Positions 7,587 to 17,940 of a stretch of DNA of 64,000 bases are shown here, piece by piece. Source of the stretch: Gammaproteobacteria bacterium (lineage in GTDB: Bacteria > Pseudomonadota > Gammaproteobacteria > Arenicellales > Arenicellaceae); NCBI GenBank assembly GCA_013002025.1, contig JABDKW010000029.1, positions 1 through 64,000 on the forward strand, read 5' to 3'. A program made the translations under genes and the position numbers. The notes under the pieces were generated by a model. That model was not told the origin of the DNA and ran no database searches. It was given only the letters and a program-made list of their open reading frames with translations. Each line of letters begins with the position of its first letter. Within the stretch, counting starts at the first letter, position 1.

Positions 7587-9734
7587 CTATGCGAACAACT
7601 CGCCACTGGCGGCATGATCGCGCACGATTTGCGGGCACTGGAACCGGTCACCGTAGCGCTCGGTCAGTTGCTCACATCGCGCAATAAATTTAGCAAAACC
7701 GTAGGTGTTTACATACTGTATAAAGCCACCCGTATGGGGCGGCGCACCAATGCCAAAAATAGAGCCAATATTGCCGTCTGCCACACTGCGCAGAACGCCG
7801 CTCTCGAGACATTTCAACGACTCGATCACCTGACGAAACATCAGGCGATCGCGAATGTCCTGGTCCTGGTTATCCGCCTCTGCGTCGTAATACAAATCAA
7901 GCAAACCCGGCCAGATCGATTTACTGCCGTCTTGGTGATACTCATAAAAACCGCCGCCATGATGGCGACCGCCACGGCCGTTTTTAACCACCATGTCATC
8001 GACCACTTTGCGGGCAATGGCACCATCACCCCATTTATCCTGTACGCCCATTTCAGCCCAGGTCTCCGCGGCCTTGCGCGACAACTCCAAACTGGTTTCA
8101 TCCTGGACTTGTAGCGGGCCGACCGGCATTCCCAGCGAGCGACCGAGATTATCGATGCGAGCGGGGTGGATGCCCTCAACCAGCAGGTTAGCGGCTTCGT
8201 CCAGATAGGTACTAAAGGTGCGGGAAGTGAAGAAGCCTAATGAGTCATTCACCACAATCGGTGTTTTGCGGATTTGCTGCACATAGTCGAAGGCCTTGGC
8301 CAACGCAGCATCACTGGTTTTTTCGCCCACGATAATTTCTACTAGCGGCATTTTATCGACCGGCGAGAAAAAGTGGATGCCGATAAAATTCTCCGGCTTA
8401 GAACTGGCTTCCGCCAATTGGGTAATGGGAAGGGTCGAGGTATTTGAGCCCCAAAAACCATCGTCCGCCAAATACTGCTCAGTCGATTTAGTGATCTTGT
8501 GTTTGAGGTCAATGTTTTCAAACACAGCTTCTATAATCAAATCACAGCCTTGTAGGTCGCTGTCCTGATCGGTGGCATTGATCAGGCTCAATATCTGCCC
8601 GGCTTTGGCCTCATCCATCTGGCCGCGCTTGATGCGCTTGGCGAGCAATTTCTCGGAGTAGGCTTTGCCCTTGTCGGCGGCTTCCTGCGAGATGTCTTTC
8701 AACACCACTTCAATTCCCGACATGGCTGATGAGTAAGCAATACCTTGGCCCATCATGCCGGCGCCGAGAATGCCTACTTTACGGGTGGGCGACTTCTCAA
8801 CATCTTTTGGTCGGCTGGCACCCGCATTAATTTGATTGAGTTGAAAGAAGAACGTGGTGATCATGTTCTTGGCAACCGGATTGGTGGCAATTCGGGCAAA
8901 CTCTCGACCCTCGATGCGTAGGGCGGTGTCCACATCCAGCATCGACGCTTGAAATGCCACGTCCATCACAGCAATAGCCTGCGGGAGTAATCCGCGGGTT
9001 TTCTGATGCAACATGGTCGGGCCCATCATGGCAAGCTGCCCATTCTTTGGTGAATTAATCGGCCCACCCGGGATACGAAAGCCCTTGCGATCCCATGGCT
9101 GGCTGGCGGCGTCTTGGTTATCCTTATTCGCCAGAATCCACGCCTTGGCCGCCGGAACTAATTCTTCCAGCGTGTCGACGGTGGCATCAATCATGCCCGC
9201 AGCTAACGCTTTCTCCGGCACCAGTCGTTTACTCTCCAAAATAAACGGCAGGGCTTTTTCCACGCCCAGCATGTTAGTCATGCGCACTACCCCGCCACCA
9301 CCCGGAAACAATCCCAGCGAACACTCCGGTAGACCGATCTGCACCGCCTTGTGGTTCCAGGCGACGCGGTGGTTACAGACCAGACAGAGTTCATAGCCGC
9401 CACCCAGAGCTGCGCCGTTAATCGCGGCCGCGACTGGCACGGGCAATTTTTCCAACCGCCGTAAATCCGCTTTCATGGCCTCGGTATTCTGACGAAAGCC
9501 TTCCGCGTCAGACGGGTCGGCGGCCAGCAGATCATTCAGATCGCCACCGGCAAAAAACACTTTTTTGGCCGAGGCCAAGACCACACCAGTAAGACCCTCT
9601 TCTGCTTCCAGCTTATCCATGGTTTCGTGCATAGCCTGGTGATATTCCTGATTCATGGCATTGACCGGGCCGGTCATGTCCATGGTGATTGTGACGATGC
9701 CGTCGTTGTTTTTTTCGTATTTGAAAACACTCAT
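7587..9734 (-). CDS. Bifunctional enoyl-CoA hydratase / 3-hydroxyacyl-CoA dehydrogenase (FadJ/FadB-like)
   Basis: Alpha subunit of a fatty-acid oxidation complex, 715 residues. Residues 1-200 form the crotonase domain with oxyanion motifs AGGDL and NGAALGGGYEL and both catalytic Glu residues (Glu115, Glu137), so hydratase activity is expected. From about 317 the Rossmann motif VGILGAGMMGQG starts the NAD-dependent dehydrogenase, with the catalytic His in IGIHFFSPVDKMPLVEI and the C-terminal helical domains after TPIVVNDSLGFFTSR. It hydrates enoyl-CoA and oxidises the 3-hydroxyacyl-CoA, passing product to the thiolase encoded 33 bases upstream. FadB and FadJ types cannot be separated safely here, so no symbol is given. 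Confidence 0.94.
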   Translation of the reverse strand: MSVFKYEKNNDGIVTITMDMTGPVNAMNQEYHQAMHETMDKLEAEEGLTGVVLASAKKVFFAGGDLNDLLAADPSDAEGFRQNTEAMKADLRRLEKLPVPVAAAINGAALGGGYELCLVCNHRVAWNHKAVQIGLPECSLGLFPGGGGVVRMTNMLGVEKALPFILESKRLVPEKALAAGMIDATVDTLEELVPAAKAWILANKDNQDAASQPWDRKGFRIPGGPINSPKNGQLAMMGPTMLHQKTRGLLPQAIAVMDVAFQASMLDVDTALRIEGREFARIATNPVAKNMITTFFFQLNQINAGASRPKDVEKSPTRKVGILGAGMMGQGIAYSSAMSGIEVVLKDISQEAADKGKAYSEKLLAKRIKRGQMDEAKAGQILSLINATDQDSDLQGCDLIIEAVFENIDLKHKITKSTEQYLADDGFWGSNTSTLPITQLAEASSKPENFIGIHFFSPVDKMPLVEIIVGEKTSDAALAKAFDYVQQIRKTPIVVNDSLGFFTSRTFSTYLDEAANLLVEGIHPARIDNLGRSLGMPVGPLQVQDETSLELSRKAAETWAEMGVQDKWGDGAIARKVVDDMVVKNGRGGRHHGGGFYEYHQDGSKSIWPGLLDLYYDAEADNQDQDIRDRLMFRQVIESLKCLESGVLRSVADGNIGSIFGIGAPPHTGGFIQYVNTYGFAKFIARCEQLTERYGDRFQCPQIVRDHAASGELFA

Positions 9735-9767
9735 TATTCGATTACCTATCTTGGGGTGCTATGCGAC

Positions 9768-10976
9768 TTAAATGCGTTCGATGATGCAGGAAATACCCAT
9801 GCCACCACCCACGCAGAGTGACAACATGGCGCGCTGCAGATCGCGGCGCTCCAATTCATCGAGCATGGTGCTCACCAGGCAACCGCCGGTGGCCCCCAGC
9901 GGGTGGCCCATGGCAATCGAGCCACCATTAACATTGGTGACTGAGTGGTCAATATCGAGATCCTTCATGTAGCGCAACGCCACCGAGGCAAAGGCTTCAT
10001 TGATTTCCCACAGGTCGATGTCGGCAGGCGTTAGCCCCGATGTCTTGAGGGCTTTTTTGGCGGCCGGTCCTGGCCCAGCCAGCATAATGACCGGGTCAGT
10101 CGCCAGAATCGCGCCCGCGACAATACGACCACGGGCTGTAAGACCCAGATCTTTGCCGGCTTGTTCGCTACCAATCAATACGGCGCTGGCTCCGTCGACG
10201 ATACCCGACGAATTGCCTGGCGTGTGTACATGCACAATACGCTCCAACTGAGGGTATTTTTTGATCATGATGTCATCGAAACCATACTTACCCATTTCCT
10301 GAAACGACGCGCGCAAGCCACCCAGGCCCTCCATAGTGGAGTCGGGTTTAATGAAATCATCACGCTGTAAAATAACCCCACCATTACGATCGGTTACTGG
10401 GATGACCGAATTATCAAACCAGCCGCTATCTCGCGCATGCGCAGCTCGTTTTTGTGACTCCAAAGCGAAGGCATCAACGTCTTCGCGTGAATAGCCGTCC
10501 AGCGTGGCGATGGTGTCAGCGCCCACACCTTGGGGCACAAAACTTTCTTTGATCATAAACGCCGCGTCACTGCCCATGGCGCCGCCGTCTGAGCCCATCG
10601 GCACACGAGACATGGATTCAACGCCACCGGCGACCACCAACTGCTCCCATCCGGAGGCGACCTTTTGAGCTGCCGTATTGACTGCTTCCAAACCAGAGGC
10701 GCAGAAACGATTTAACTGCACACCCGCGACTGATTCATCCCAATCTGCATTCTGGGCGATCATTTTAGCAATGTCGCTGCCCTGCTCGCCGACCGGCATA
10801 ACGCAGCCCATCACGACGTCATCAACATAGGAGGTGTCCAGGTCATTGCGCTCCTGCAGCGCCCGCAACAGACCGGCTCCAAGATCAATGGGTTTAACTT
10901 CGTGCAGGGTGCCATCTGACTTGCCCTTGCTGCGCGGCGTGCGCACCGCGTCGTAGATAAATGCTTGGTTGCCCAT
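9768..10976 (-). CDS. Acetyl-CoA C-acyltransferase (thiolase)
   Basis: Cleaves 3-ketoacyl-CoA with CoA, or condenses two acetyl-CoA, in beta-oxidation. The 402-residue product carries the nucleophile Cys92 in [12 protein letters not shown], the substrate loop INEAFA, the catalytic His in [15 protein letters not shown] and the second Cys in [10 protein letters not shown], all in the expected order. Length fits FadA/FadI-type thiolases. It is the first gene of the operon thiolase-FadJ-like-PaaG-like-esterase on the minus strand. A strong terminator at 11069-11102 lies before it and isolates it from the DUF885 gene, so its promoter should lie in 10977-11068. Confidence 0.95.
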   Translation of the reverse strand: MGNQAFIYDAVRTPRSKGKSDGTLHEVKPIDLGAGLLRALQERNDLDTSYVDDVVMGCVMPVGEQGSDIAKMIAQNADWDESVAGVQLNRFCASGLEAVNTAAQKVASGWEQLVVAGGVESMSRVPMGSDGGAMGSDAAFMIKESFVPQGVGADTIATLDGYSREDVDAFALESQKRAAHARDSGWFDNSVIPVTDRNGGVILQRDDFIKPDSTMEGLGGLRASFQEMGKYGFDDIMIKKYPQLERIVHVHTPGNSSGIVDGASAVLIGSEQAGKDLGLTARGRIVAGAILATDPVIMLAGPGPAAKKALKTSGLTPADIDLWEINEAFASVALRYMKDLDIDHSVTNVNGGSIAMGHPLGATGGCLVSTMLDELERRDLQRAMLSLCVGGGMGISCIIERI

Positions 10977-11068
10977 ATTCGTATCGCTCGACTGTATTTA
11001 AACGCGCCATTCTACGCCCAACAAATCTGTCTTTAAAGCGAATTGCGAAGCGCATTCGAGCCGCCAAT

Positions 11069-11102
11069 AAAAAACCCCGCACAGGACCTGTGCGGGGTTT
11101 TT
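11069..11102 (-). terminator. Rho-independent terminator (bidirectional form)
   Basis: Perfect 11-base arms CCCCGCACAGG (11075-11085) and CCTGTGCGGGG (11087-11097), flanked by an A-run on one side and a T-run on the other. It ends the DUF885 transcript, whose stop is at 11125. The T-tract on either strand means that transcripts from both sides could stop here. Confidence 0.92.
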
Positions 11103-11124
11103 GCAATCAACAGAACTGAGTGGG

Positions 11125-12993
11125 TTATATCTGCTCTGAAATCCACCGATCAACACGTGCTTCGAGCATGTCGAGCGGCAGGGCTCCAGCGCCGAGGATC
11201 ACATCATGGAAGCTGCGAATATCAAACTTGTCGCCCAGCTTCTGCTCAGCTTTAGCGCGCATTTTCTGAATCGCGATCATGCCAATTTTGTAGGAAGTCG
11301 CCTGCCCCGGTATCACCAGATAGCGGCGAACCTCTGCCTCAATGGCAGTCTGCGCGGCGGGTGAGTTGGCGGCGAAATAGTCGACCGCCTGCTGTTGGCT
11401 CCAGCCTTTTGCATGCATGCCGGTATCGACCACCAGACGAATGGCGCGCCAGATTTCGCTGGTTAGGCGACCAAAATCAGAGTACAGATCAACATAGGTA
11501 TCGGGCATTTCTTTGGCCAAAATCTCAGAATACAAACCCCAGCCCTCGGAGTAGGCAGTAAAACGGGCCTGAGTTCTAAAGGTAGGGATGCCGGTCAGCT
11601 CCTGCTGAATGGAAATTTGCATGTGATGGCCAGGCAAACCTTCGTGATAGGCGATCACTTCTAGTTGGTTCTTAGGCATCGCTTTCATGTCAGACAAATG
11701 CGCATAGTAAATACCGGGGCGCGAGCCGTCCGGCGTGCCGGCAAAATAGTGTTGTGGCGCACCCGCTTCCTCTCTAAACGGCTCTACCCGTTTCACTTCA
11801 AGATCTGCCTTGGGCAGAATTCCGAAATAGTTGGGCAGTTGTGTTTTGATATTGTTTATGGCGGCTGTCGCATCATCAATATAGGCTTGGCGCCCTTCAT
11901 CTGTATCCGGATAGTAAAAGCGTGGGTCGTCTTTGCTGTCGCGGATGAAGGTGAAGAATTCCTGCAAGCTGCCCTCAAAACCGGACTTGTCTTTGATCTG
12001 CTCCATTTCGACGCGTAAGCGCGCCACTTCATCCAGACCAAGCTGATGAATTTCATCCGCGGTCATATCCGTGGTGGTCATCGCCTCGAGGCGCATCTTG
12101 TAGTAGGCCTCGCCGTTTGGCAGCGCATGCACGCCGGAAGCCACCTCAGCCGTATTAGGCAGATCAGCGGTTAAGAAATCGACTAACTGCTGATAGGCAG
12201 GTTGTAAGGCTTCAGTAAACGCGGCCGATTGTTGCGCCAGCAGTTCATCAGCCTGCGCCTGATCGATGGTGCCCGCATCCAGCAAGCTTTGAATCTTACC
12301 CTTGGCGCTGCCCCACAACGCAGAGTCTTCCCCTGAGTCGTCAAAAGGGGCGCCGGAAATGACATCTTTAGCTTGCTGGGTGACGATTTCGTAAGCAAAG
12401 CGCGGTGAACGGACTCCTGCTTCAATACCCGCCTTGGCCAGCTCAATAAGTTGGTTCATGCCAACGCCGACGGCCTTGGTTCGGGCAATTTGCGCCTGCA
12501 TGTCTGCGGCGGTTTCAACTTTGTGAAAACTCATCAGAAAGGTTGGCATAAACGAGTGAATGCCGCCCATCTGGTGGAACACATAGCCCTGCCGACGCAT
12601 CTCAGCGGCTTTGGTAGCCTGGGTGTACTGGTGTTTCCACAGGTCATAGGAGACCTTGGTGGCGTCGTCCAATGCGTCGTAATCGAACCCGGCTTCCATA
12701 TCAGCAACCGTTTTACGCTTCCATTCAAGTTGCTCATCCAGCGCCGCGTCGGTGAAATCATCGATCTCGCCGTAGCGTTCTTTGCGGCCCAACATGGTCA
12801 GCCCGATCGGGCTGAACATCAGCTCTTCTTCATAGCGCGCCTCAAACCATTCATTAAGACGGTCAGATTCACTCTGCTCGCTGGTGGCAGCAACCGGCTT
12901 GGCAGTCGTAGCCTCGCTTGATTCGCTACGTTGGCTGGACTGCTCGCAGGCAGCCAGTAAAGTAATAAGGGCTATGATGACTAGATTGCGCAT
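11125..12993 (-). CDS. DUF885 family zinc-metallopeptidase-like lipoprotein
   Basis: A protein of 622 residues. The start MRNLVIIALITLLAAC is a lipoprotein signal peptide with Cys16, followed by a Ser/Glu-rich linker to about residue 40. The remainder is the DUF885 fold. The late motif YHEGLPGHHMQ has the HExxxGHH arrangement of metal ligands, followed by TAYSEGWGLYSE with a further Glu, both typical of this family and suggesting a periplasmic zinc peptidase or carboxypeptidase. Substrate unknown. It is a stand-alone gene ended by the terminator at 11069-11102; the following amino-acid catabolic genes suggest peptide use (inference). Confidence 0.9.
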   Translation of the reverse strand: MRNLVIIALITLLAACEQSSQRSESSEATTAKPVAATSEQSESDRLNEWFEARYEEELMFSPIGLTMLGRKERYGEIDDFTDAALDEQLEWKRKTVADMEAGFDYDALDDATKVSYDLWKHQYTQATKAAEMRRQGYVFHQMGGIHSFMPTFLMSFHKVETAADMQAQIARTKAVGVGMNQLIELAKAGIEAGVRSPRFAYEIVTQQAKDVISGAPFDDSGEDSALWGSAKGKIQSLLDAGTIDQAQADELLAQQSAAFTEALQPAYQQLVDFLTADLPNTAEVASGVHALPNGEAYYKMRLEAMTTTDMTADEIHQLGLDEVARLRVEMEQIKDKSGFEGSLQEFFTFIRDSKDDPRFYYPDTDEGRQAYIDDATAAINNIKTQLPNYFGILPKADLEVKRVEPFREEAGAPQHYFAGTPDGSRPGIYYAHLSDMKAMPKNQLEVIAYHEGLPGHHMQISIQQELTGIPTFRTQARFTAYSEGWGLYSEILAKEMPDTYVDLYSDFGRLTSEIWRAIRLVVDTGMHAKGWSQQQAVDYFAANSPAAQTAIEAEVRRYLVIPGQATSYKIGMIAIQKMRAKAEQKLGDKFDIRSFHDVILGAGALPLDMLEARVDRWISEQI

Positions 12994-13046
12994 GGGTCTC
13001 CTCGTGACGGGGTTTCGTTTGATAAAGTTTTATTTATTGTGCGAGT

Positions 13047-14099
13047 TTATGCCGCGTTGCTTACTGCGGCTTTTTCAAACAGACTTTCGGCCATTTGCTC
13101 CGCCACTCTGACGGTAGGCAATTGCTGCGCTGTGCTCTGTTCGAAAATTTGCGTTAATGTATCACCGATTTTAGCGATATGCTCGCGGCTGCGTTCCATG
13201 GTGCCGGAATTCTGATGAAATATTTCAATGATGCCACCGGCACTGATAACAAAATCCGGTGCATACAGTATGCCCCGCTGCTGTAACAGCGCGCCATCTT
13301 CTATGGTCGCCAGCTGATTATTCGCCGCGCCAGCAACGATGGATGCACGCAACTTCGGAATACTTTGGCTATTAAGCACTGCGCCCATGGCACAGGGCGC
13401 CAGGATGTCGACATCGGCCGCTAAAATCTCATCGGTTGACATTGCGGTCGCGCCAAGCTCGACGGCCTTGCGCAAGTTATCGGCTTTGATGTCGGCGACA
13501 TAAACCTGCGCCCCATCATCAATCAGGTGCTTGATCAAATAGCGGCCCACCGCGCCGGCACCTTGCACCGCCACGCTCACCTGCTTTAATTGTGCGTCTC
13601 CGCGGGCAAACTGCAGGGCTGATTTAATGCCGCAATACACGCCATAGGCAGTCAGTGGGCTGGGGTCACCCCCAAAGCTTTGCGCCTCATTGATGCCGGT
13701 AACAAACTTAGTTTGTGAACTCATTATTTTGAGATCCGCGACACAGGTGCCGGAGTCCTCAGCGGTAATATACTTGCCGCCCTGTTGATCGATAAAGCGA
13801 CCCATCGCCTGTAACAGCTCTGGGGTCTTGAGCGTTGCCGGGTCGCCGATAATCACAGCTTTGCCACCGCCCATTGGGAGCCCCGCCAGCGCTGATTTAT
13901 AGGTCATGCCACGACTCAGTCGCAACACATCTTCAAGCGCATCCGCATCATTGGCATAGGGATACATACGGCAACCGCCCACGGCAGGCCCTAACGACGA
14001 GTTGTGCACTGCAATAATAGCGCGCAGGCCGCTTTTAGCATCTTCAGTAAACGCAACCAATTCGTGCTGGTCAAAAGAGGCTGATGAAAATACACACAT
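13047..14099 (-). CDS. Leu/Phe/Val dehydrogenase (Glu/Leu/Phe/Val dehydrogenase family)
   Basis: NAD-dependent oxidative deamination of a branched-chain or aromatic amino acid to its 2-oxoacid. The 350-residue product has GPAVGGCRMYPY, the catalytic-lysine motif GLPMGGGKAVI (Lys80, with Lys68 before it), the general acid/base Asp in TAEDSGT and the NAD motif VQGAGAVGRYL. Length and lysine position match leucine dehydrogenases. The ATG at 14099 has CGGAGAA six bases upstream; a longer frame to 14168 would run into the preceding gene. The product 2-oxoacid is the natural substrate of the oxidoreductase encoded 25 bases upstream, so the two steps form a pathway. Leu versus Phe preference is not visible. 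Confidence 0.92.
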   Translation of the reverse strand: MCVFSSASFDQHELVAFTEDAKSGLRAIIAVHNSSLGPAVGGCRMYPYANDADALEDVLRLSRGMTYKSALAGLPMGGGKAVIIGDPATLKTPELLQAMGRFIDQQGGKYITAEDSGTCVADLKIMSSQTKFVTGINEAQSFGGDPSPLTAYGVYCGIKSALQFARGDAQLKQVSVAVQGAGAVGRYLIKHLIDDGAQVYVADIKADNLRKAVELGATAMSTDEILAADVDILAPCAMGAVLNSQSIPKLRASIVAGAANNQLATIEDGALLQQRGILYAPDFVISAGGIIEIFHQNSGTMERSREHIAKIGDTLTQIFEQSTAQQLPTVRVAEQMAESLFEKAAVSNAA

Positions 14100-14124
14100 G
14101 CGTGTTCTCCGAAAATAGTTGTGA

Positions 14125-17100
14125 TTATGCGACGTTGGCGACTTCGACAGTGATGCCGCCCAACTCACCGCGATAGCGTTTCAATTGTTGCGCAAGGCGC
14201 AAGCGATACTGCTCATAGTTTTTATGCTTAACATGACCAAAGCCGCGTACCGACAATGCCAGATTGATAATTTCAATAGCATGCTCGGCGTTGTCCTCGC
14301 TCAGCTCAGCCATCACTATTTCAATAGTTTCCTGCAGCTCGGTGATTAGCCCGCGTTCCATTTTGCGCTCCGCACTGTATGAAAATATATCCAGTGCCGT
14401 TCCACGTAAGCCCTTAAGACGAGCCAGCATTTTAAACATCGGCAGCATCCATGCGCCAAACTCACGTTTAATTAAATGCCCGGTATCTGGGTCGCGCTTG
14501 GAGAACAATGGTGGCGCCATGTGCAATTTGAGCTTGTAGCTGCCGGTGAAGGCGCTCTTTAATTGCTTTTGAAATCGCCCATCAGAATATAAACGGCCAA
14601 CTTCATACTCATCCTTATAAGCCATTACCCGATGCAGGGCTTTGGCCGCCGCGATGCTGACGCGCTCACTGCCCTCGCCCAGAAGTTTCTGTTCGCGTGC
14701 CTGGACCGCCGCCACGGATTCACGATACTGATCCGCATAGGCTTGATTCTGATACGCCGCTAGATCTGCTGCTCTGAAATCCACAATGTCTGCCAGACGA
14801 GTCAGCGGCTGGTGCTGCCGCTCCTCTATTTTAGAAATGCGCCGCACTTCAAGCTCATCCGCCGCGGCACGTCGGCCCCAGACGAACGCCTGCTTGTTAA
14901 ATTCCACAGCAACATTATTCAGCTCCAGAGCGCGGTTAATCGCCTCCGCGCTGACTGGGATCAAGCCCTTTTGATAGGCATAACCGACCATAAACAAATT
15001 AGTTGCAATGGTGTCGCCCATCAGGCCGGAGGCGATGTCGGTGGCAGGTAGAAAATCCACCTTGCCCTCGCTCAACTCGTCGCGAATACTTTGCTTCATC
15101 GGGTCGATATGAAATACCGCATCCGGGTTATTCACAAATTCGGCGGTGACCGCAACGGTGTCGTTGATCACCGCGTGACTACGATTTTTATGCAGCTTCG
15201 CCAAGGCATCATCGCTGGCACTGACCAATAAATCACATCCAATCACCAGGTCAGCATCGCCGGCGGGTATCCGTACCGCGTGAATATCTAGCTGGCGCTG
15301 CGCGATGCGTAGATGGCTAACCACCGGGCCAAATTTTTGTGCCAGGCCGGTTTGGTTCATGGTGGCCACGCCTTTGTCTTCCAGATGCGCTGCCATTGAA
15401 AGAACCGCCGCCACAGTTAATACCCCTGTACCACCGACGCCGGTAACCAGAATGTTCCAGGGTTGATTGATGGTGGGAATCTCCGGCTCGGGGAGACTGA
15501 TGACCTGACCACCTTGTTCAACCGAAACACCTTTTTTGAGCTCACCTCCCACCACACTTACAAAGCTGGGGCAAAAGCCTTTCACGCAGGAATAATCCTG
15601 ATTACACGCAGCCTGATCGATTTGCCGTTTACGTCCCAGTTCCGTTTCTTTAGGTACCACCGAGAGGCAATTTGATTTCAAACTGCAATCACCACAGCCT
15701 TCACATACTGCATCGTTTATTAAAATACGCGTGTCGGCTACTGGCATGGTGCCGCGTTTGCGTCGACGGCGCTTCTCCGTGGCGCAGGTTTGTTCATAGA
15801 TCAACACAGTAGTGCCGGGCGTTTCGCGCATGGATTTTTGCACCGCGTTCAATTGGTCGCGATGGCTCACCGTAACGATTGAGTCGCGCAGGGCAACATG
15901 TTGTTCGGGGTGATCAGAAACCAACTCTATGCGTTTGATGCCCTCTCCTTTAAGTTGCTGTATCAAATCTGACAGGCTTAGATTACCGTCTACCGGTTGA
16001 CCTCCGGTCATAGCGACCGCGTCGTTATAGAGAATCTTGTAGGTAATATTGACCTTAGCCGATACCGATTGGCGAATCGCCAGAATGCCGGAGTGAAAAT
16101 AAGTTCCGTCGCCAAGGTTTTGAAAAACGTGTTTGGTTTCGGTAAATGGCGCTATGCCAGTCCAGGTCACCCCTTCGCCCCCCATTTGAGTGAAATTATG
16201 GGCTGGGCGAGTTTTACTCCAGGTGCTCATGTAATGGCAACCGATGCCGCCGCCGGCAATCGAGCCATCCGGTAACTGCGTGGATGTGTTGTGCGGGCAA
16301 CCAGAACAATAGGCGGGTTCGCGCTCAGACAATAATCGGGGCTGTGCCAGTTTTCGCTCTTTGCTGTTGATAAATTCCACGCGCTCCTGAATGCTGGAGC
16401 TTGTATAAAATTTCTCTATGCGCGCGGCAATCGCCTCGGCAATCATGGCCGGTGTCAATTCGCCGAGATTAGTGAGTAGATCCTCGCCATCTTCATCGTA
16501 TTCCCCCACCACGCGTGGCCGCTTGTCGACTGGCCAGTTATATAACTGCCCGGTAAGCTGATCCTCGATCACCGAACGCTTTTCTTCCACCACTAAAATC
16601 TCATCCAGACCGGTGGCGAATTCGTGGGTTTTAACCGGCTCCAATGGCCAGGGCATGCCAACCTTATAAACGCGGATCCCAATCTCCGCCGCCAGCTCTT
16701 CGGTCAGGCCAAGGTCATCAAAGGCCTGCATAACGTCCAGATAACTCTTGCCCGAGGTAATAATGCCTAAGCGTGGCTGATCGCTGTCGATGACAATTTT
16801 ATTGAGGTCATTTTCCAATGCAAACGCGCGCGCAGCATAAATCTTATACTTGTTGAGCCGCTCTTCCTGAGCCAGCGGTGAATCCGGCCAACGCACATTT
16901 ACACCGTCTTCAGGCATTTCAAAATCAGCAGGGATTTTAATTTCAATACGATCCGGATCAATTTCTGCCGAAATCGCCGAGTCCATATTTTCCGTGATGG
17001 CTTTCAGGCCGACCCAGCAGCCACAGTAACGGGACAATTCGAACCCGTAAACACCCAGATCAAGTACCTCCTGTACGTTGGCAGGCGCCAATACCGGCAT

Positions 17101-17607
17101 CGACATACTCATAAACAGGTGTTCAGACTGATAAGGAAAGGTAGAAGACTTGCAACCATGGTCGTCGCCGACCACCGCTAAAACACCGCCATACTTTGAG
17201 GTGCCGGCCGCGTTAGCATGTCGCACCGCATCCACGCTGCGATCAAAGCCCGGACCCTTGCCATACCACATACCAAATACACCATCGAATTTAGCACCCG
17301 GCTGTAAACCCACTTCCTGCGAGCCACGTACGGCCGTTGCCGCAAGCTCTTCATTGATTCCGGGTACGAAGGTTATGTTGTGGCGCTTCAGATATTTCTC
17401 GGCGCTCCACATGGCCTGATCGACCCCGCCCAGCGGTGAACCACGATAACCCGATACAAAACCGGCGGTATTGAGGCCGCGATCCTGGTCTCGCTGATGC
17501 TGCAATATTGGCAGGCGTACCAGCGCCTCAATTCCAGTGATGTAAGCCTTGGTCTGATTAAGCTCGTATTTGTCGTTGAGCGTAACGTTTCGCAACTCTT
17601 TGCCCAT
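14125..17607 (-). CDS. Indolepyruvate:ferredoxin oxidoreductase family, fused subunits
   Basis: Thiamine- and iron-sulfur-dependent oxidative decarboxylation of aryl or branched 2-oxoacids to acyl-CoA. The 1160-residue chain joins an alpha-type part (GYRGSPLGGVDQA near the start, GDDHGCKSSTFPYQSEHLF), a thiamine-pyrophosphate half (CSGCPHNTST, GGGIGCHYM, LGDGTYFHSG), a Cys-rich cluster region (CEGCGDCSLKSNC, then a second group ending CVKGFCPSF) and a gamma/beta-type domain (NILVTGVGGTGVLT). This long fused form is known in aerobic proteobacteria. The ATG at 17607 has GGAG six bases upstream. It is divergent from an Lrp-type regulator and followed by leucine dehydrogenase: transamination-free amino-acid oxidation (inference). 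Confidence 0.93.
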   Translation of the reverse strand: MGKELRNVTLNDKYELNQTKAYITGIEALVRLPILQHQRDQDRGLNTAGFVSGYRGSPLGGVDQAMWSAEKYLKRHNITFVPGINEELAATAVRGSQEVGLQPGAKFDGVFGMWYGKGPGFDRSVDAVRHANAAGTSKYGGVLAVVGDDHGCKSSTFPYQSEHLFMSMSMPVLAPANVQEVLDLGVYGFELSRYCGCWVGLKAITENMDSAISAEIDPDRIEIKIPADFEMPEDGVNVRWPDSPLAQEERLNKYKIYAARAFALENDLNKIVIDSDQPRLGIITSGKSYLDVMQAFDDLGLTEELAAEIGIRVYKVGMPWPLEPVKTHEFATGLDEILVVEEKRSVIEDQLTGQLYNWPVDKRPRVVGEYDEDGEDLLTNLGELTPAMIAEAIAARIEKFYTSSSIQERVEFINSKERKLAQPRLLSEREPAYCSGCPHNTSTQLPDGSIAGGGIGCHYMSTWSKTRPAHNFTQMGGEGVTWTGIAPFTETKHVFQNLGDGTYFHSGILAIRQSVSAKVNITYKILYNDAVAMTGGQPVDGNLSLSDLIQQLKGEGIKRIELVSDHPEQHVALRDSIVTVSHRDQLNAVQKSMRETPGTTVLIYEQTCATEKRRRRKRGTMPVADTRILINDAVCEGCGDCSLKSNCLSVVPKETELGRKRQIDQAACNQDYSCVKGFCPSFVSVVGGELKKGVSVEQGGQVISLPEPEIPTINQPWNILVTGVGGTGVLTVAAVLSMAAHLEDKGVATMNQTGLAQKFGPVVSHLRIAQRQLDIHAVRIPAGDADLVIGCDLLVSASDDALAKLHKNRSHAVINDTVAVTAEFVNNPDAVFHIDPMKQSIRDELSEGKVDFLPATDIASGLMGDTIATNLFMVGYAYQKGLIPVSAEAINRALELNNVAVEFNKQAFVWGRRAAADELEVRRISKIEERQHQPLTRLADIVDFRAADLAAYQNQAYADQYRESVAAVQAREQKLLGEGSERVSIAAAKALHRVMAYKDEYEVGRLYSDGRFQKQLKSAFTGSYKLKLHMAPPLFSKRDPDTGHLIKREFGAWMLPMFKMLARLKGLRGTALDIFSYSAERKMERGLITELQETIEIVMAELSEDNAEHAIEIINLALSVRGFGHVKHKNYEQYRLRLAQQLKRYRGELGGITVEVANVA

Positions 17608-17940
17608 GGTGCTCCACCTGATAGTTTGGCTATTAATTCGCTGCAGCGGCAAATTTACAGAACACCCGTAATTCGCTCAACGACAGCGCCGATGGGCTGG
17701 GTTGAATACAATTCAAACGCCAGACCACCAACAGTAGTTTAGTTGTTTGTTATCGTTATTTTACTAATCAAAAATTATATCGAGTGGATGGGGAATTAAT
17801 TATGCTTTTAGGGCAATAAAAGCTATTATTTGGTCTTACTCAGACTCAATATAAGTATTATTTTAGATATTTTATGCATTAACAGTTGTGGTTGTTATTG
17901 CAATTGTTATTCAAGGCCATCAACAGCTAAAGGTAGATTT
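17608..17940 (+). promoter_or_regulatory. Divergent regulatory region, oxidoreductase operon / Lrp gene
   Basis: No gene is supported in these 333 bases. The centre (about 17740-17900) is strongly A+T-rich compared with flanking genes, as is usual for Lrp/AsnC binding regions, and must contain both divergent promoters. AAAGGTAG just before 17941 is the ribosome site of the regulator gene. I do not assign individual operators. Confidence 0.5.

Noticed and set aside
7551-8114. 187-residue frame opposite the FadJ-like gene
   Set aside because: Shadow of a well-supported coding region; no motif and no promoter.
12451-12921. 156-residue frame opposite the DUF885 gene
   Set aside because: Antisense to the conserved metallopeptidase-like frame, with no independent signal.
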